Assembly: GCA_037447655.1 (NCBI GenBank)
Contig: JBBHKE010003239.1
Span: forward strand, 19,990-83,989
DNA: 64,000 bases
Direction of reading: 5' to 3'
Source of the DNA: Zygnema cylindricum
Taxonomy: Eukaryota > Streptophyta > Zygnematophyceae > Zygnematales > Zygnemataceae
The position numbers and the translations under genes were made by a program. Positions 44,808 through 56,460 of this stretch are shown piece by piece. Within the stretch, counting starts at the first letter, position 1; every line of letters starts with the position of its first letter. The notes beneath the pieces are model-generated. The model was not told the origin of the DNA and searched no databases. It was given only the letters and a program-made list of their open reading frames with translations.

Positions 44808-46109
44808 TAAATCGATCACTACAGTACTGTGTCGTGCAGTCATGACTCTGTGCGCGCACATAGCTGGTTTTACGGGTAACATATTCCCGCAGGAGACCCG
44901 TCCGTCCGCCGATAACAGTTACGACCGTTGGAGGCTCGCCGCGAGTCCTGTTGAGAGTATGCGCGCCAAGAATCTCCTCTGACGCAGTGACAGTTGACCC
45001 TTTCGTCCGATTTGTCCAATTTGTACGGATTTGACTTGCATAATAAAGCTGCGAAACTTCGCTGAGTATTCGCTGTCCCAAAATGAACAGCAATGTTACG
45101 TCAATGAACGAAAAGTGTAGCCGTCAAAAATCCTTAAAACATCATGAAAGATACGGAGAATATACGGAAATATACAGAATTATATTAAAAGTGTACCCTA
45201 AAAACCTTGGATGTACGGACATATTTAAGGCGGTTGTATTGAAATATACAGGAAACTAACAGAATGTACCCAAAAGCCTTAAAACCCCCCCTTAAATAAG
45301 CCTAAAAAGTACGTAAATGTACGAACACTCTACATAAATGTACAAGACATGTACGGATACATAGTACGGTACGCTTAATATTAACATTTCAAAATCGTTC
45401 GATGCGCACTGTACGATTATTCGTTCGTTAACTCACATAAAATGCGCACGGGACATCTATGATTTCCGTACAGATAAATGTAGAACAGGCGTTGGATTCG
45501 CCTCCGATTGGACGCGGCAACGATGTCGAAGGTCAGACACGACAAAACGTCGATGATTGGAAACATATGGACCCATGGCCCACGGAAATGTCGATTCTGC
45601 CGTACGAGAATGCAGTACCATAATGCTGTCCAAGAAAGCCGTACAATCATGCTGTACAAGAATGCAGTGCAGAAAGCCGTAGTGTAAAGTCGGCGTTTGC
45701 TTTGTCAGAGGTTGATGGACGGTGGATGGCTGACATTGTTTCAACGATTTGTTCCGTACGTTCCAATAATCTCCAAGATGACGGGAATGTCAACACTTTT
45801 TTGTTTATTCTATCATACGTGCAAGGATTCGCGCATTCAAGAGATTGATGGCCTTTGGCGTGTTTTGTACTTGTTTCCAAGAAACGTGGTGAAAAATTAT
45901 CGGGCAGTTTTTTCGGGTATCGATTTTGACTTTCCTACATCCCACTCTCCCACTCTCTCTCCCTCAACCATAGAGGTACCAAGTGTTTTAAACGCACGCA
46001 CGAAACGTTGAAAAAATAATGATATATGCTCACGGAACAAATGCAACAAAAAACTAAATACGTTGACCCACTTTATAAACGCTAAACGTTTATACACGCT
46101 TGAAATAAC
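44808..46109. other. No gene recognised; minor repeats
   Basis: 45130-45390 holds loose repeats of TACGGAAATATACAG and AAAATGTACG type. 45600-45680 repeats AATGC(A/T)GTAC and AAGCCGTA words. Frames of 77-130 codons occur on both strands but overlap each other and carry no domain. Confidence 0.45.
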
Positions 46110-48475
46110 CTAGAAAAACCACATTGCTAAAGTATTTTCTGTTTCGTGAAAGATCATAGTTTCCAAGTTCGTTATTTTTTTAATTTAGAGGAAATTAATC
46201 ATATTTTGAACTTGATTTTTAGTTTTATTTTATTCACATTTAATAGATTTACAAATAACGTGGAATATTATCAGCTGTTTATATAATTAATGTTTTTATT
46301 ATTATATTTTGCCACGGTCAATAAGGGTTTCCCATTTGTGTGTGTATGTGTGTTTTTTTCTTAATAAGAATTCTGGGAACATATTTCAAAAAAAAAAAAG
46401 TGATTTGTTGGCCTGTAGGTTTTTTTTGTGTTTTTTTCTATTGTTCTCCTTTTGCTTGTTGCTTTCAGAGAGTAAACCACAAAAAAGAAAAGAAAACCAA
46501 AATAAAAGAGCTGGTAAAAACTATTCACAGTGAATTTAAAATGTTTTTTGTATCTGTGTAAAATTGTCTCCGATATTATTCGGAAACTGGCGCAAAAGAA
46601 ACATTTTTTTAAATTCCGGGAAACTACCCGCAAATTGTGGAAAGTAAGTTTCTCTCAAAAACATCAATAGTAAATTTCTCTGTTTAAAAGCAAATTTTTA
46701 CCTTCAAAACAAAAAAGAAAAAGAATAACGCAAAAAAAAAAATCTTCCTGTTATGTCTGGTTTTGCAGGTGAATTTCCCCCTCCCTCCTCCTCCTCTTAT
46801 CCCCTTTCTCCCCTTAACCTACTTTCTCCTTCTATTTTCCCCCCCGGATCATCCTCCTACCTCTCCCCCCACAATAATAAGTTTATCAGTTTGCAAAAAA
46901 CAGCAGAATCGAGATTGTTAGCTGGCTAGGAAATTTACTATTTTCTTACGACTTTGAACGAAAACGATCTTCCATTGACGGAACAGGCACCCAGTAAACC
47001 AAAAAGTAAGTGATTTTTCCAGAAATCCATAAATAGATATACTTATTTAATATATATATACAATCAATTATTATTCTTATTCGTATTATTATGATTATTA
47101 TTTTTGTTGTTGTTGTTTGTTGATGTTGGTTGTTGTTGTTGGTTGTTGTTGTTGGTTGTTGTTGTTTGTTGTTGTTGTTGGTTGTTGTTGTTGGTTGTTG
47201 TTGGTGTTGGTTGTTGGTGGTTGTTGTTGGTTGGTTGTTGTTGTCGGTTGTTGTTGCCGGTTGTTGTTGCCGGTTGTTGTTGTTGGTTGTTGTTGTCAGT
47301 TGTTGTTGTCGGTTGTTATTGTCGGTTGTTGTTGTCGTTTGTTGTTGGTTGTTGTTGTTTGTTGTTGTTTGTTGTTGTTATTGTTGTTGTTGTTTTCATT
47401 TTTTTTTTGAAGTCTCCAAGAACGGGATTTCAAAAGAATGGTAATTGAGTTCTAAAATGCTAAAAATCAATTTCTGCAAAATATACGCATGTAAAACAAG
47501 TGTGCATGTTTACACAAATTATATTGAAATTGCATTTTTTTTGATGGAATTTTTTTTTTGGTTTATTTACTTTTTCTGTGCAGTGTTCAGGTGATTAGAC
47601 TAGATAATAAACATATATTTCTTTATTTTACTTGTGTTTTGTTGTTGTGTTTTTTTTTTATCGTTTTTCTTTTTGTGGCAGGTCAACAGGAAGGAGGCTG
47701 TCGTTTGTTATTACGCTCATGGGGAAGATGACGACGAATTTCGGCGACAAATTTATTTTTTGGTTCAGTAAGTGGAAAATTTTAGAGTTGAAACTATTGA
47801 ATAAGTGGCCATGAAAGGCCAAAAGGCTAGCTAGAAATGACAGAGTGAGAAAAATTATACGATTTTGAAAGAAAAAGATCTTCCATTGACGGAACAGGCA
47901 CCCACTAAACCAAAAAGTAAGTGATTTTTTTTAAAATCTATAAACATATATACTTTTTAACATATATATATACAATCAATTATTATTTTTATTCGTATTA
48001 TTATGATTATTATTATTGTTGTTTTTGTTTTTGTTGTTTTCCATATTTTTTTTTTAATATCAAATGCACCTTTTTCAAAAACAATGGTCAATACAAGAAT
48101 GTAAGCTTGTGTTTTTCACGCCGTTTTTTTTTTTTTGGGCAGGTGGAACGCTGTTTTTGTTCGACAAAATCAAAACTCGATTTTTTCGAAAGGATGATTA
48201 CAAATGGAAAAAAAAAGAATGGTGGAAATACGATAAATGAAAGCCACGTCAATATGAAGGTAATCTAAAATTATACTAGTAAAGAAAAAAGGTCCTCATT
48301 TACTTTTTGTGGATCAAGATTCTTATGACGATATTTTATTTTTATTTTTGTTTTTCTTTTGTTTGCGGAAAGTTTCCAAAAACGGGATTTCAAAAGAATG
48401 GTAATTGAGTTCAAAAATGCTAAAAATAAATTTCTACAAAATACACGTTTGTACTACAAGTGTGCATTGTCAGGT
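46110..48475 (+). pseudogene. CAMTA-like CG-1 gene, copy C: truncated, rearranged, inverted
   Basis: It begins in sequence matching intron 1 of copy A (AATTTAGAGGAAATTAATCA; GTCAATAAG then TTCCCATTTG) and has no exon 1. Remnants in order: end of exon 2 (to 46643, GTGGAAA then GTAAGT); exon 3 (46769-47005), with the Pro-rich part in frame but a TAG replacing Gln; exon 5 (47682-47767) encoding CYYAHGEDDDEFRRQIYFL, the closest match to classical CAMTA. A second tail of exon 3 follows (47858-47918), then exon 4 (48143-48259) with [10 protein letters not shown] and a one-base excess in an A9 run. Exon 4 is missing before exon 5 and reappears after it, so part of the gene was duplicated and deleted. 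Exons 6-8 are absent. Confidence 0.85.
47100..47395 (+). repeat. (GTTGTT)n microsatellite with GGTTGTTGTT variants
   Basis: About 300 bases of TTG-type repeats. Translated frames are Val/Cys/Leu strings in three phases and are not genes. It occupies the place where copy C lost exon 4. Confidence 0.9.
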
Positions 48476-49179
48476 CTAAGTACTGAGCACTCATTTAGCG
48501 ACGAGACATTATCGTAGCTAAAGCAGCGACGACCAGCGACGAAGTAGTTTCGTTGCTAGATATTTGAAGTGACGTGGAAATTGTTTGTCTGTTTCGTTTC
48601 GCCTAAGTTGTAGTCGTCCCGTGTAGATCATGTCGGTTGGTGGTTGACTTTGTTTGTTGGTCAAGTAGTTCAGGTTGGCTACTTTTTGTCGGTCCAATTC
48701 TACCTCGTGTAATTGCACGTTGTCATGTGACAGTGACATGGTTGATCACTGCCTGTCGCTTAGTTTTGTGAAGTTTAACCACGTTGACTTTTACTCTTTC
48801 CTAGTTGTGTACTTATATATTTTGTGAGACTTAGTGGTAGAGTTATCTTTTTCGAGGCGTAGTTGATAATGGAGGTGTATACCTTTCTTTCGTGTTGTAT
48901 GTGTTCATTTTGCTTGCTTTGTTTTTTTTCAATTGGTAGCTACTGGTAACTCTTGCCGGTACGGAGGGGATAGGGAAATCCCCCGCATATCCTAGTGGAG
49001 GAGTTACAGTATGATGAGTTCGACGAATGGGGGGAGAAAAGCGTGAAGATGAACGAGGAGATGTTTCATCACTTTCAAGAATTTCTCAAAACAAAATGAG
49101 GTGACGGCGACGGAGGAGGTAGCGACGACTCCAACAACTCGAAGGAAAAAAAGAAAAAGAAAAAGGGGAAGTCTAAACT

Positions 49180-50110
49180 TTGTTACGAGGAACGGAGGAG
49201 AGTGATAATGAGGATCTTAGAATCTTCAATAAAACCATCGTCTTCACAAGTTTTAACTATGCAATTTGGAAAAGATACATACGAGGAGCATTCACACTGA
49301 AGAAGCTTTATGACATTGTAATCGGGAAAGAGACTAGACCGGATCCCCCCGTGGATCCAACGAATGCACACAAGTGGAACAACAGAGATATGGCGGCACC
49401 CACAGCATTATTACAGACTTGTCATAGTTTTATGCAAGAATATCTTCTAACTCATGATAAAGCTTATGATTGTTCGACGAGCTTACACAATGCATTTGAA
49501 AAAGGGTTCGAGTCAAATGAAAGAGTACATTTGGTATAGAATGAAGAAAAATGAGTCCATTGATGATGGAGTTAAAGAATTTTATGTCATTATTTAACAA
49601 CTTAACTCACTCAATAACTTCATTGCAAAGAAATAAAGTTTGTTTGTTTTCATGAGGATTATTCCGGGCAAGTTCGTGGTGGCCATGAAGGTCATCAAGG
49701 GACGAGAGAATCCGACAAAAGCATACGCGTACAATCACTTAAAAAGTACAAAAAAGGAGAAAACGACATCTAAAGAGGAGGTTAAAGGGTCATCCTATCC
49801 TAGTTATCAAGAGAAAGATATGGGGGAGCTTACAATCATAGGAGATTTAGAGGGAGAGGAGGTGGACCTCGTGGTAGAGGGGGCAGATCACATGGCCTAG
49901 GGAGAGGTTTATACCAACGTGACACCTCTCACATGACATGATATAATTGTAATGAGATAGGGCATGAGTCTTTTGAGTGTCTTGACAAAAGCCAGCAGTA
50001 TAACATTTGTCAGAAATAGGGACATACTAGTCGAGGTTGTTATCAGAGTACGGGAAACAATCTTGGAGGGGACAATTTAGAAGTGGAGGATTTGGAGGAG
50101 GTAGCTCATC
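49180..50110 (+). pseudogene. Copia-3 gag
   Basis: The first frame (to 49539) has FTSFNYAIWKRYIRGAFTLKK and MQEYLLTHDKAYDCSTSL, typical of copia gag and close to copia-2. A Gly/Arg-poor linker with stops follows. Two zinc knuckles can be read across stops near 49930-50045 (YNCNEIGHESFEC and YNICQK*GHTSRGC). Confidence 0.75.
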
Positions 50111-50224
50111 ACGTAGAGGGGATTTTGTTGGGGAACAGAAACAGAAATTCTTCGTTTCACTCTTTGAGGAATCAAAGGAAAAGAAAATGAATGTCTTATT
50201 TCACACATAAAACAAAGAAAACAA

Positions 50225-51200
50225 AGGGAAATTTAAAAATTGGATCATAGACTCCGTTGCTATACATCACATGTGCTCGGGTCCACATGTGCTCAGACTA
50301 TTTACTGAAATTAGGAAGCTCACTCTGTCGAAATCCATTATAGTGGCTTACGAATCTATGCTAGTTTTTGACAAAGTGGGAACAGTACGCTTAAACCTAC
50401 CGACACGAGATAGAGAAAAGACAACTGAGTTAATAGGGTACGTTTTAACGATATACTGTATAACCTAAGAGGATGCATTAATCTTTAAGTGTCTTTCAGC
50501 TTCAAATAAAAGGTGCCAGAGCCACATGAATGGAAGGAGGAAGGATCATTTTGAGTACTAAAATTGGATCATTTGCAAAAGGCATCGTTATTGATAATAT
50601 GCAAAGTCAATTGATTTGGAGGAAATCAAAAAATAGGTCTGCGGACAACGAGAGACACGTTCACTCGACAGAGGTCAATAAGGAGGACCACACGTTTTGC
50701 CATCATAATATGTGCCATACTTCAGAAAAAAACATCAAGGAGATAATTTTTCATGGTGCGGTTCGAAGACTCGACTTGACAACTGGAGAAAATGTCATTG
50801 GATGTGTAAGATGCACAAATAGAAAACAAAAAAAAAACTGCATCCTGTGAAAGATGTTCGATTAAAAGCGGATGTCCTCTTAGACATAGTCCATAAAGAT
50901 CACTGTGGTGACATACATCCAAAAACCATTGGGAAAAATAAATACATTATGGTGATAGTTGATGATATTAGAAGGAAGAAATAGGTATACTAGTTAAAAG
51001 CTAAGTCAGATGCATTAGATAATTTTAATCAATTTGTGGCCATGGTTGATAGAGAAAGTGGAAGGCAGGTAAAGGCGGTACAGCCAGACCGTAGAGGTGC
51101 GGAGGTGAATTTTATTTCTTTGCAGAATATTGTGAGGAGACGGGGATTAACCAGCAGTTAACGGCTCCTTATTCCCCACAATCGAAAGATGGTGTGGGTC
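50225..51200 (+). pseudogene. Copia-3 protease and partial integrase
   Basis: The protease motif NWIIDSVAIHHMC keeps the catalytic Asp but has Val for Gly. Later pieces are CHTSEKNIKE, VHKDHCGDIHPKTIGKNKYI and MVIVDD (integrase core start), and VDRESGRQVKAVQPDRRGAEV, where the core S-D is now P-D. Stops lie between the blocks. Confidence 0.75.
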
Positions 51201-51610
51201 ATGCTCTTTATTGTAACTCTATGACCTTCATTGGCCCACAGAGTGTCCAGCTTATATGAAGCATTTAACATAGAATTTACCCTGTTCAATTTTACCCCAA
51301 ATAAAATAATCCCGGTTAGACAAGTGCATTGACCAACTTCACCCCTATAAAGGCCCAACTCTACTAAGTCAGACGCAAAAAGAATATCTGAAATTGATCC
51401 CCTGAGCAGAAAGTTATGGTTGGCCAAAGATGGCCTATACATACAAAAGGTCATCTAGAGGGAGGCGCCTCAAAAAAACTTAGTTCCTAAACCTCTACTC
51501 ACAGCTACGTACTACTTGACCTTGGACCAATGAGATGACTGTATAGTGCAAGATGGTACAAGGTACAGTGGCCAATGTACTTCTTGTACGACCATTGTAC
51601 GTCATAGCCT

Positions 51611-51856
51611 TCTAGTTGAAACTTGTCAACTTGGGAGCCATGGTTCCTACTCCCAACTTCTTCGGTGGACAATGATATCTTGCCACATGGTATTGTGTGA
51701 AAATGTCACCTGTAGCCGCCAAAATATCATTTCGAGTTGGCGGCGTGAATGTCGACCGTCCTATCACGCTAATTTGAGGGGTCCGGTTCGCGTCCGTTCG
51801 ATTCATACGTTTATATATACATCGTCACCCATTCATTCGGTTAAATGAATGAGCCA
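51611..51856. other. No gene recognised
   Basis: Ordinary-composition sequence with a TTTATATATACA word near 51812, just upstream of a GGA tract. Frames on both strands are under 100 codons. Confidence 0.4.
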
Positions 51857-52735
51857 CCGTGGTGGTGGTGGAGGAGAAGGAGGAGTAGGAGGAGAGGGAG
51901 GAGGAGGAGTAGGAGGAGAGGGAGGAGGAACGGGAGGGGGAGGGGGAGGAGAGAGAGGAGATCAATGACCTTCAAAAAATCAAAAGGTCCCCACTTGAAT
52001 AGTTACTTGTTCACCTCCTCCAATAGAGTATCTGGATGTGGAAATTAAGTTAAATTATAATTTTTTAGATTCAGGTAATTTTATCATGGATATTCTATTA
52101 AATAACATAATTTCAAATGATGATGAATACACACACCGATTGATTCTTCTTGAATGGTGTAGGAGGAGGATGGAAGGAGGAGGGGGAGGAGTAGGCAGAG
52201 TAGAAGGAGGAGGGAGAGGAGGAGGAGGAGGAGTAGGATGAGGAGGAGAAGGAGGAGGGGGAGCAAGAGTAGGAGGAGGTGGAGCAGGAGGGGGAGGAGG
52301 TGGAGGGGGAAGAGAGAGAGGAGGAGGAAGAGGAGGAGGATGTGGAGGAAGAGTAGTAGGAGGGGTGGGAGTAGGAAGAGGGGGAGGAGTAGGAGGATTA
52401 GTGGGAGGAGAGGGAGGAGGAGGAGGGGGAGGAGGAGGCGAGGAGGAGGAAGAGGAGGGCGGGGAGGAGGAGGAGGAGGAGGAGACTGAGGGTGAAGAGT
52501 AGGAGGAGGAGGAGGATGGGGAGGGGGAGGAGGAGGGGGAGGCGGAGGGGAAGAGGCATGATGGGGAAGAGGAGGGGAAAGGGAAAGATGAGGAGGGGGA
52601 GAGGGAGGAGGAGGAGGACGAGGAGAAGGAGAGAATGAGGAGGAGGCGGCGAGGAGAGGAGGAGGAGGAAGAAAAGGAGGAGGTGTAGGAGGATGTGAAG
52701 GAGGAGGAGGAGGAGGTGGAGGAGGTATCAACACA
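51857..52735 (+). repeat. Large GGA/GAG polypurine field (51857-51963 and 52158-52735)
   Basis: About 580 bases of almost uninterrupted purines form the longest such block in the window. A 219-codon Pro/Leu/Ser frame on the minus strand and several Arg/Gly/Glu frames on the plus strand are by-products. Confidence 0.9.
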
Positions 52736-52889
52736 GTGGACACTTCGGTATCAAATTTTGAAAAATGGGAAAAAAAATGGACATTGGAAAATGCAGGCTT
52801 GGAAGAAATTGCTTTTGGGAAAATTCGATTTTTGTGAAAATCGAGTCTGGAGAAACTCGAAAATTCGATCCTGGAGAGTCGAGTTTTAA

Positions 52890-53350
52890 AAAAGGTAATC
52901 GAGTATAGTTCCCGATCAGTTGCTTCTGGGACATTTATTTTCGGAAAAACTTCCTTTAGTTTCCTTGAGGAATGGGAAGGGGAGGGGGAGGATGGGGGGA
53001 AGAGGAGGTGGAGGAGGAAAAGGTACGGTACCTGACCAGTTGCTTATTTTTCGAATTCTTGACATATCCTCCAGCCTCCAAAAATTTCCTTTAGTTTCCA
53101 AGAACTCGTAAAAGACCTCAAAGATAGTGTTGTAAACTAATGAGTTGTTTTTTTTATGGATTTTAGGAAACCGAAACCTTGCGGGTTTGGTTACACTCTT
53201 TTTAAGACCTTTAAGCTACGAAAATTTTGGCGATTAATTTTATGAATTAACATTTTTTTTTTGGTTCTCTTAAACACAAGGATAAATAGGGATAGGTTTT
53301 AAATTATTCCATGGATAGAACTGAGGTTCTCTTTTTGTGAGAAAAAACAA
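52890..53350 (-). repeat. Dispersed repeat, copy 2 (inverted partner of 205-690)
   Basis: On the minus strand it carries the landmarks listed for copy 1 in the same order, including both AAGCAACTG(G/A)TC words and a CT tract between them. The copies diverge beyond AAAAAGAGAACCT at one end and at the purine tract at the other. Confidence 0.75.
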
Positions 53351-53609
53351 GGGATTAATTTGTACGATGGACACCGTCGGTTACAATTTAATTGTTGACG
53401 CGGGTGGACGGCCGTTCGACACCCTTTTTAATTTGTTTTACCGCAACTGTTCAGATCGACCGATCCTTCGAGTCCCTGCGCAGAATGTTCGTATTTCGTA
53501 CGTTTTGGTTTCTGAACTTTTATATTTTATTGCGGGAAGAAGACATGTTTACGTCACCAGCTCGAACTTTACTCGAAAACATGCGGTCTGGAAGTACGGT
53601 AGGATTTAG
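53337..53609 (+). CDS. Unrecognised 90-codon frame
   Basis: Balanced composition with no repeats or domain I recognise (for example ILRVPAQNVRISYVLV, RRHVYVTSSNF). A second frame of similar length overlaps it, and no splice or promoter evidence stands out. It starts at the edge of the dispersed repeat. Chance is the default explanation. Confidence 0.15.
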   Translation: MRKNKGLICTMDTVGYNLIVDAGGRPFDTLFNLFYRNCSDRPILRVPAQNVRISYVLVSELLYFIAGRRHVYVTSSNFTRKHAVWKYGRI

Positions 53610-54174
53610 TGCGTTTATTATAGGAACCGTGCACTCATGTCGTACGCACTTTTCAAACTAAGTGTTTCGAACTGATCGACTGTACAATTATTTTTTCCCG
53701 ACGGATTGTACTCTTAAGTGAGTGACAAAACTTGTACGGATTTAAGCAATGCGTACGGAATCCTCACTGGCCGCCGAATGAAGCGATGAGAGGACATTGA
53801 CTGCATATTTTTTTATTTTGACCAATGACGACAAAATAACGGTAAAAACGGTAATTTGATTTTTCTGTCAAGTTTCCCAATTTGTATAAATCTTAGACTT
53901 ATAATTTCTTTTCCAAATATCATTGAAAGGAATTTGTGTTAATACTTAATAATAGTCTAACTATAAGATTGTTATTACATTTAATCTACTCTATATAACT
54001 TCTAATCTGCTTTTGCTTTTTTATTTAGTGACAATTTATATTTATATTTAGTGTTCTATTTGAAAAAATTAGCGCCTTTTGGCACAAGTTTTCCCAAAGT
54101 TAACGTAAAATAAATTTTGATAAAGGATCTTCCACAAACTTATTTTATTTTGTGCATCGATTGCCTTTTTAGCG

Positions 54175-54652
54175 ATGACGAAGCTTTTTTGTCTTTTCCT
54201 CGTCGCATTTCTTGTCATTTTCTCGCAGCCCAATGTTTCAGAGGCGGCAGGTACAGAATTCCTAAAGCTAGAGATCCAGTTAAAGGGGGTAAGGAGAGGA
54301 GGGAGGGCTAGGGAGAGGAGGAGGGGGTAGGGAGAAGCTAAGATGGTAGGAAGAGGAGGAGGCAGAGGGGGGGGGAGGGGCTGAACCAGAATTAGGAGAG
54401 GGAGAGGGATGAGAGGGGGAGCAAGGGTTTAGGAGAGGGGTGAGGGGAGGTAGGGCGATGTCTAATCAGTAATGGGAGAGGAATCGGGAGTATGGCTGGA
54501 AAAATTTGTCTTTTATTTTCTTGTGCACTTGGCATATTGTTCGTATTTTTATCTTCATTAATTTGGACTTAATTGAAAGATGAATTCCGAGGTAGAGGGA
54601 GAGGGAGAGGGAGAGGAAGACAACAAGGACAGGCTAATAACTCGCAGGAGTG
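54175..54652 (+). CDS. Possible micro-gene for a secreted Arg/Gly-rich peptide
   Basis: ATG at 54175 opens MTKLFCLFLVAFLVIFSQ followed by PNVSEAAG, a textbook signal peptide (basic start, 13-residue hydrophobic core, small residues at the cut). Unspliced, the frame ends at 54330 after an Arg/Gly-rich tail (51 aa). Alternatively GT at 54250 splices to AG at 54575-54576, keeping phase 1, and gives [14 protein letters not shown] then QQGQANNSQE and a stop (49 aa, TGA at 54650-54652). A second signal-like start (MAGKICLLFSCALGILFVFL, 54492) lies within that intron. Either way the mature part comes from a purine tract. No homologue is visible, so this is tentative. Confidence 0.35.
54285..54450 (+). 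repeat. GGAGAGG tract
   Basis: Purine-rich stretch between the two signal-peptide-like starts; a second short (GAGAGG)n lies at 54593-54624. Confidence 0.7.
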
Positions 54653-55083
54653 ACATTTACTGGAAACACTTCTACACTATGTCACAATTTTTTCGGCATA
54701 TGACATAATCCGCCTCATAAAAAATCAGCAAAAATCGGTATATCGCTGAAGTAACATCACCGAAAAAAGAAAAAAATGACGTCACCACATCGTCCGTACG
54801 CATCGACACATTGTCACATTGATAAATTATAATAAGCCAAACATTAGCAGCATCAGCATATGGAAAATAGTCTTTTTTGAAATATCAAAATCTGACATGA
54901 TTCTAAAAGCTGACATGATTCTATTGGCGGGCAGTTTGTCGGTCAGACGCGAAGCTCTATGTGGTGAAGGCGGGAGCGACATGTGGTGACGTTTTTAAGA
55001 AGTGTTTTTACTCCAATGTGGGCCTCTTCAACACTCTCAACTAGAGCTTGAAGCTGGGATGCGTCAGGGTCGAGGTACACATT

Positions 55084-55335
55084 TCAAGAATTTTTTAGTT
55101 TTTCTGTTTTTTTTGCGTATTTTGTGGTTTTGGGTATTTTTTGGTTTTGGGGTTTCTTGGGTTTTGATGTATTTGAGGTTCTCGAGTTTTTCTGACTTTT
55201 TTCGGATTTGGGGTTTTTTGAGGTTTTTTGGGTTTTGTCAAATGTTTTGTGAGTCATGTCAGGTTTTGGGATTTTTGAGCTTTTATTGCTTTCTTGGGTT
55301 TGTTGGTTTGTTTTAGGACAATAAATGGTAATATT
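55084..55335 (+). repeat. T/G-rich degenerate repeat (TTTTGGGTT type)
   Basis: Many GGTTTTGGG, TTTTTGGTTTTGG and GGGTTTTTTGAGG words. The frame through it is Phe/Gly/Leu-rich on the plus strand and Lys/Thr/Pro-rich on the minus strand; neither looks like a gene. Confidence 0.6.
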
Positions 55336-56097
55336 CACGTTTGAAGCATAATTAAAGTTTTTTTTTTTTTTTTGTATTTTTCCTTCTTGGTGTCGTTGGG
55401 CTACTTTTTTGGTTTTGTCTCCTGTTTAGTTTTCCTTCTCCTTTTGTTTTAATTTGTGTCTGAAAATTACGTATCGTGGGCTAGATAAAAACCCTGTTTG
55501 CTGGATTAATCTTGTTTTTTTTTTTTGGTATGCCGTAGTTTCATGTAATTTCCGTGACTTTAATTGTTTAAACTTTTTTCTTTTCGGAATCTTTCTGTGG
55601 GTGGGTGTGACGATTGGGATTTCAGAAAAGAGTGAAGATATGTGTTCCGAAAAGTAATCCTAAATGTAAATAAAAGTTTTTTTTTTCATTTCTTAGTTTT
55701 TACATTTTATAGTTACAGTGATGTTTAAACCAGGTCTTTAAGTTCCAAATGGTTTCGAAAACATTCTTTTAATTGTTTTTTATTTTTACTGCTTTTAAAC
55801 AAGATATGTATTTTTTTTTTCTCATATCTCTTCATGTTATTAAAATCCCCTTTCCATTATCTGATTGTCGGGAGTTCAAGAGATTTATATATTTCGACAT
55901 CAGTCACTTTTCCCCATTTTTTTGTCTTGTGAAAAAATAGTTTTGAACATCTGTTGTACTTTTTAAATTCTGTTTGGTTAGTCTTTTTGTTTTAGTTTCT
56001 GGTGGATATTTTCCATTTATTTCTAAAAATTCCAGAATTACCAATTATCCAGAGTCTTCTAATAATGACGTTATAAAATGACTATGAGCATCATGAA
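55336..56097. other. No gene recognised
   Basis: T-rich sequence with poly-T runs, no frame over 70 codons and no element termini. Confidence 0.5.
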
Positions 56098-56460
56098 AGA
56101 GTGGGAGAGAGAGGAGAGAGAGAGAGAGGGGCGGAGAGGGGGAGAAAGAGGCGGAGAAAAGGGGAGAAAGGGAGAGGGGGGGAGGGGTTCAATTTGGTTG
56201 AATTAAACTCACATTTGGCTCAAATAGAAGGAATTTGGTTGAATTGGACTGAATTTTGATGGAATTGGTCTGGAATTTAATTGAATTTGATTGAACTGGA
56301 AAAAAATCGGTTTAGGTGAATTGGACTCGAGCTGAATTTGACGAAATTATGATGGAATCAGACCGAAATTTGGCTTAACCGGACTTAAATTATATTTTTT
56401 AAAAGCTGAAAAAAAGTCGAATAAAGATGTAAATGGACTGAGCTTAATCGAGTCGGAATG
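56098..56460 (+). repeat. GAGAGGGG tract followed by TTGAATTGGACTGAA degenerate repeat
   Basis: A short purine tract (56098-56188) and then about 270 bases of irregular TTTGGTTGAATT, GAATTGGACT and GATGGAATT units. Confidence 0.6.

Larger units (their letters stand above)
48468..51200 (+). mobile_element. Copia-3, truncated Ty1/copia element
   Basis: The LTR (about 48468/48481-48932) matches copia-4. A decayed primer site TGGTAGCTACTGG (48935) is followed by leader, gag, protease and the first part of integrase. Resemblance to copia stops near 51200, without RT, RNase H or a 3' LTR. The LTR abuts the broken end of CG-1 copy C. Confidence 0.8.

Noticed and set aside
44596-45093. Overlapping 128- and 130-codon frames on opposite strands
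   Set aside because: Both cross the right end of the MITE and its target duplication, so neither can be an ancestral gene.
47104-47448. Val/Cys/Leu frames of about 100 codons, superficially membrane-like
   Set aside because: They are translations of a (GTT)n microsatellite; three phases give the same type of product.
52084-52743. 219-codon Pro/Leu/Ser frame on the minus strand
   Set aside because: It is the complement of a purine tract in which stops cannot form; comparable frames exist in the other phases.
55002-55316. 104-codon Phe/Gly/Leu frame resembling a membrane protein
   Set aside because: It arises from a T/G-rich degenerate repeat, with a mirror Lys/Pro frame on the other strand.
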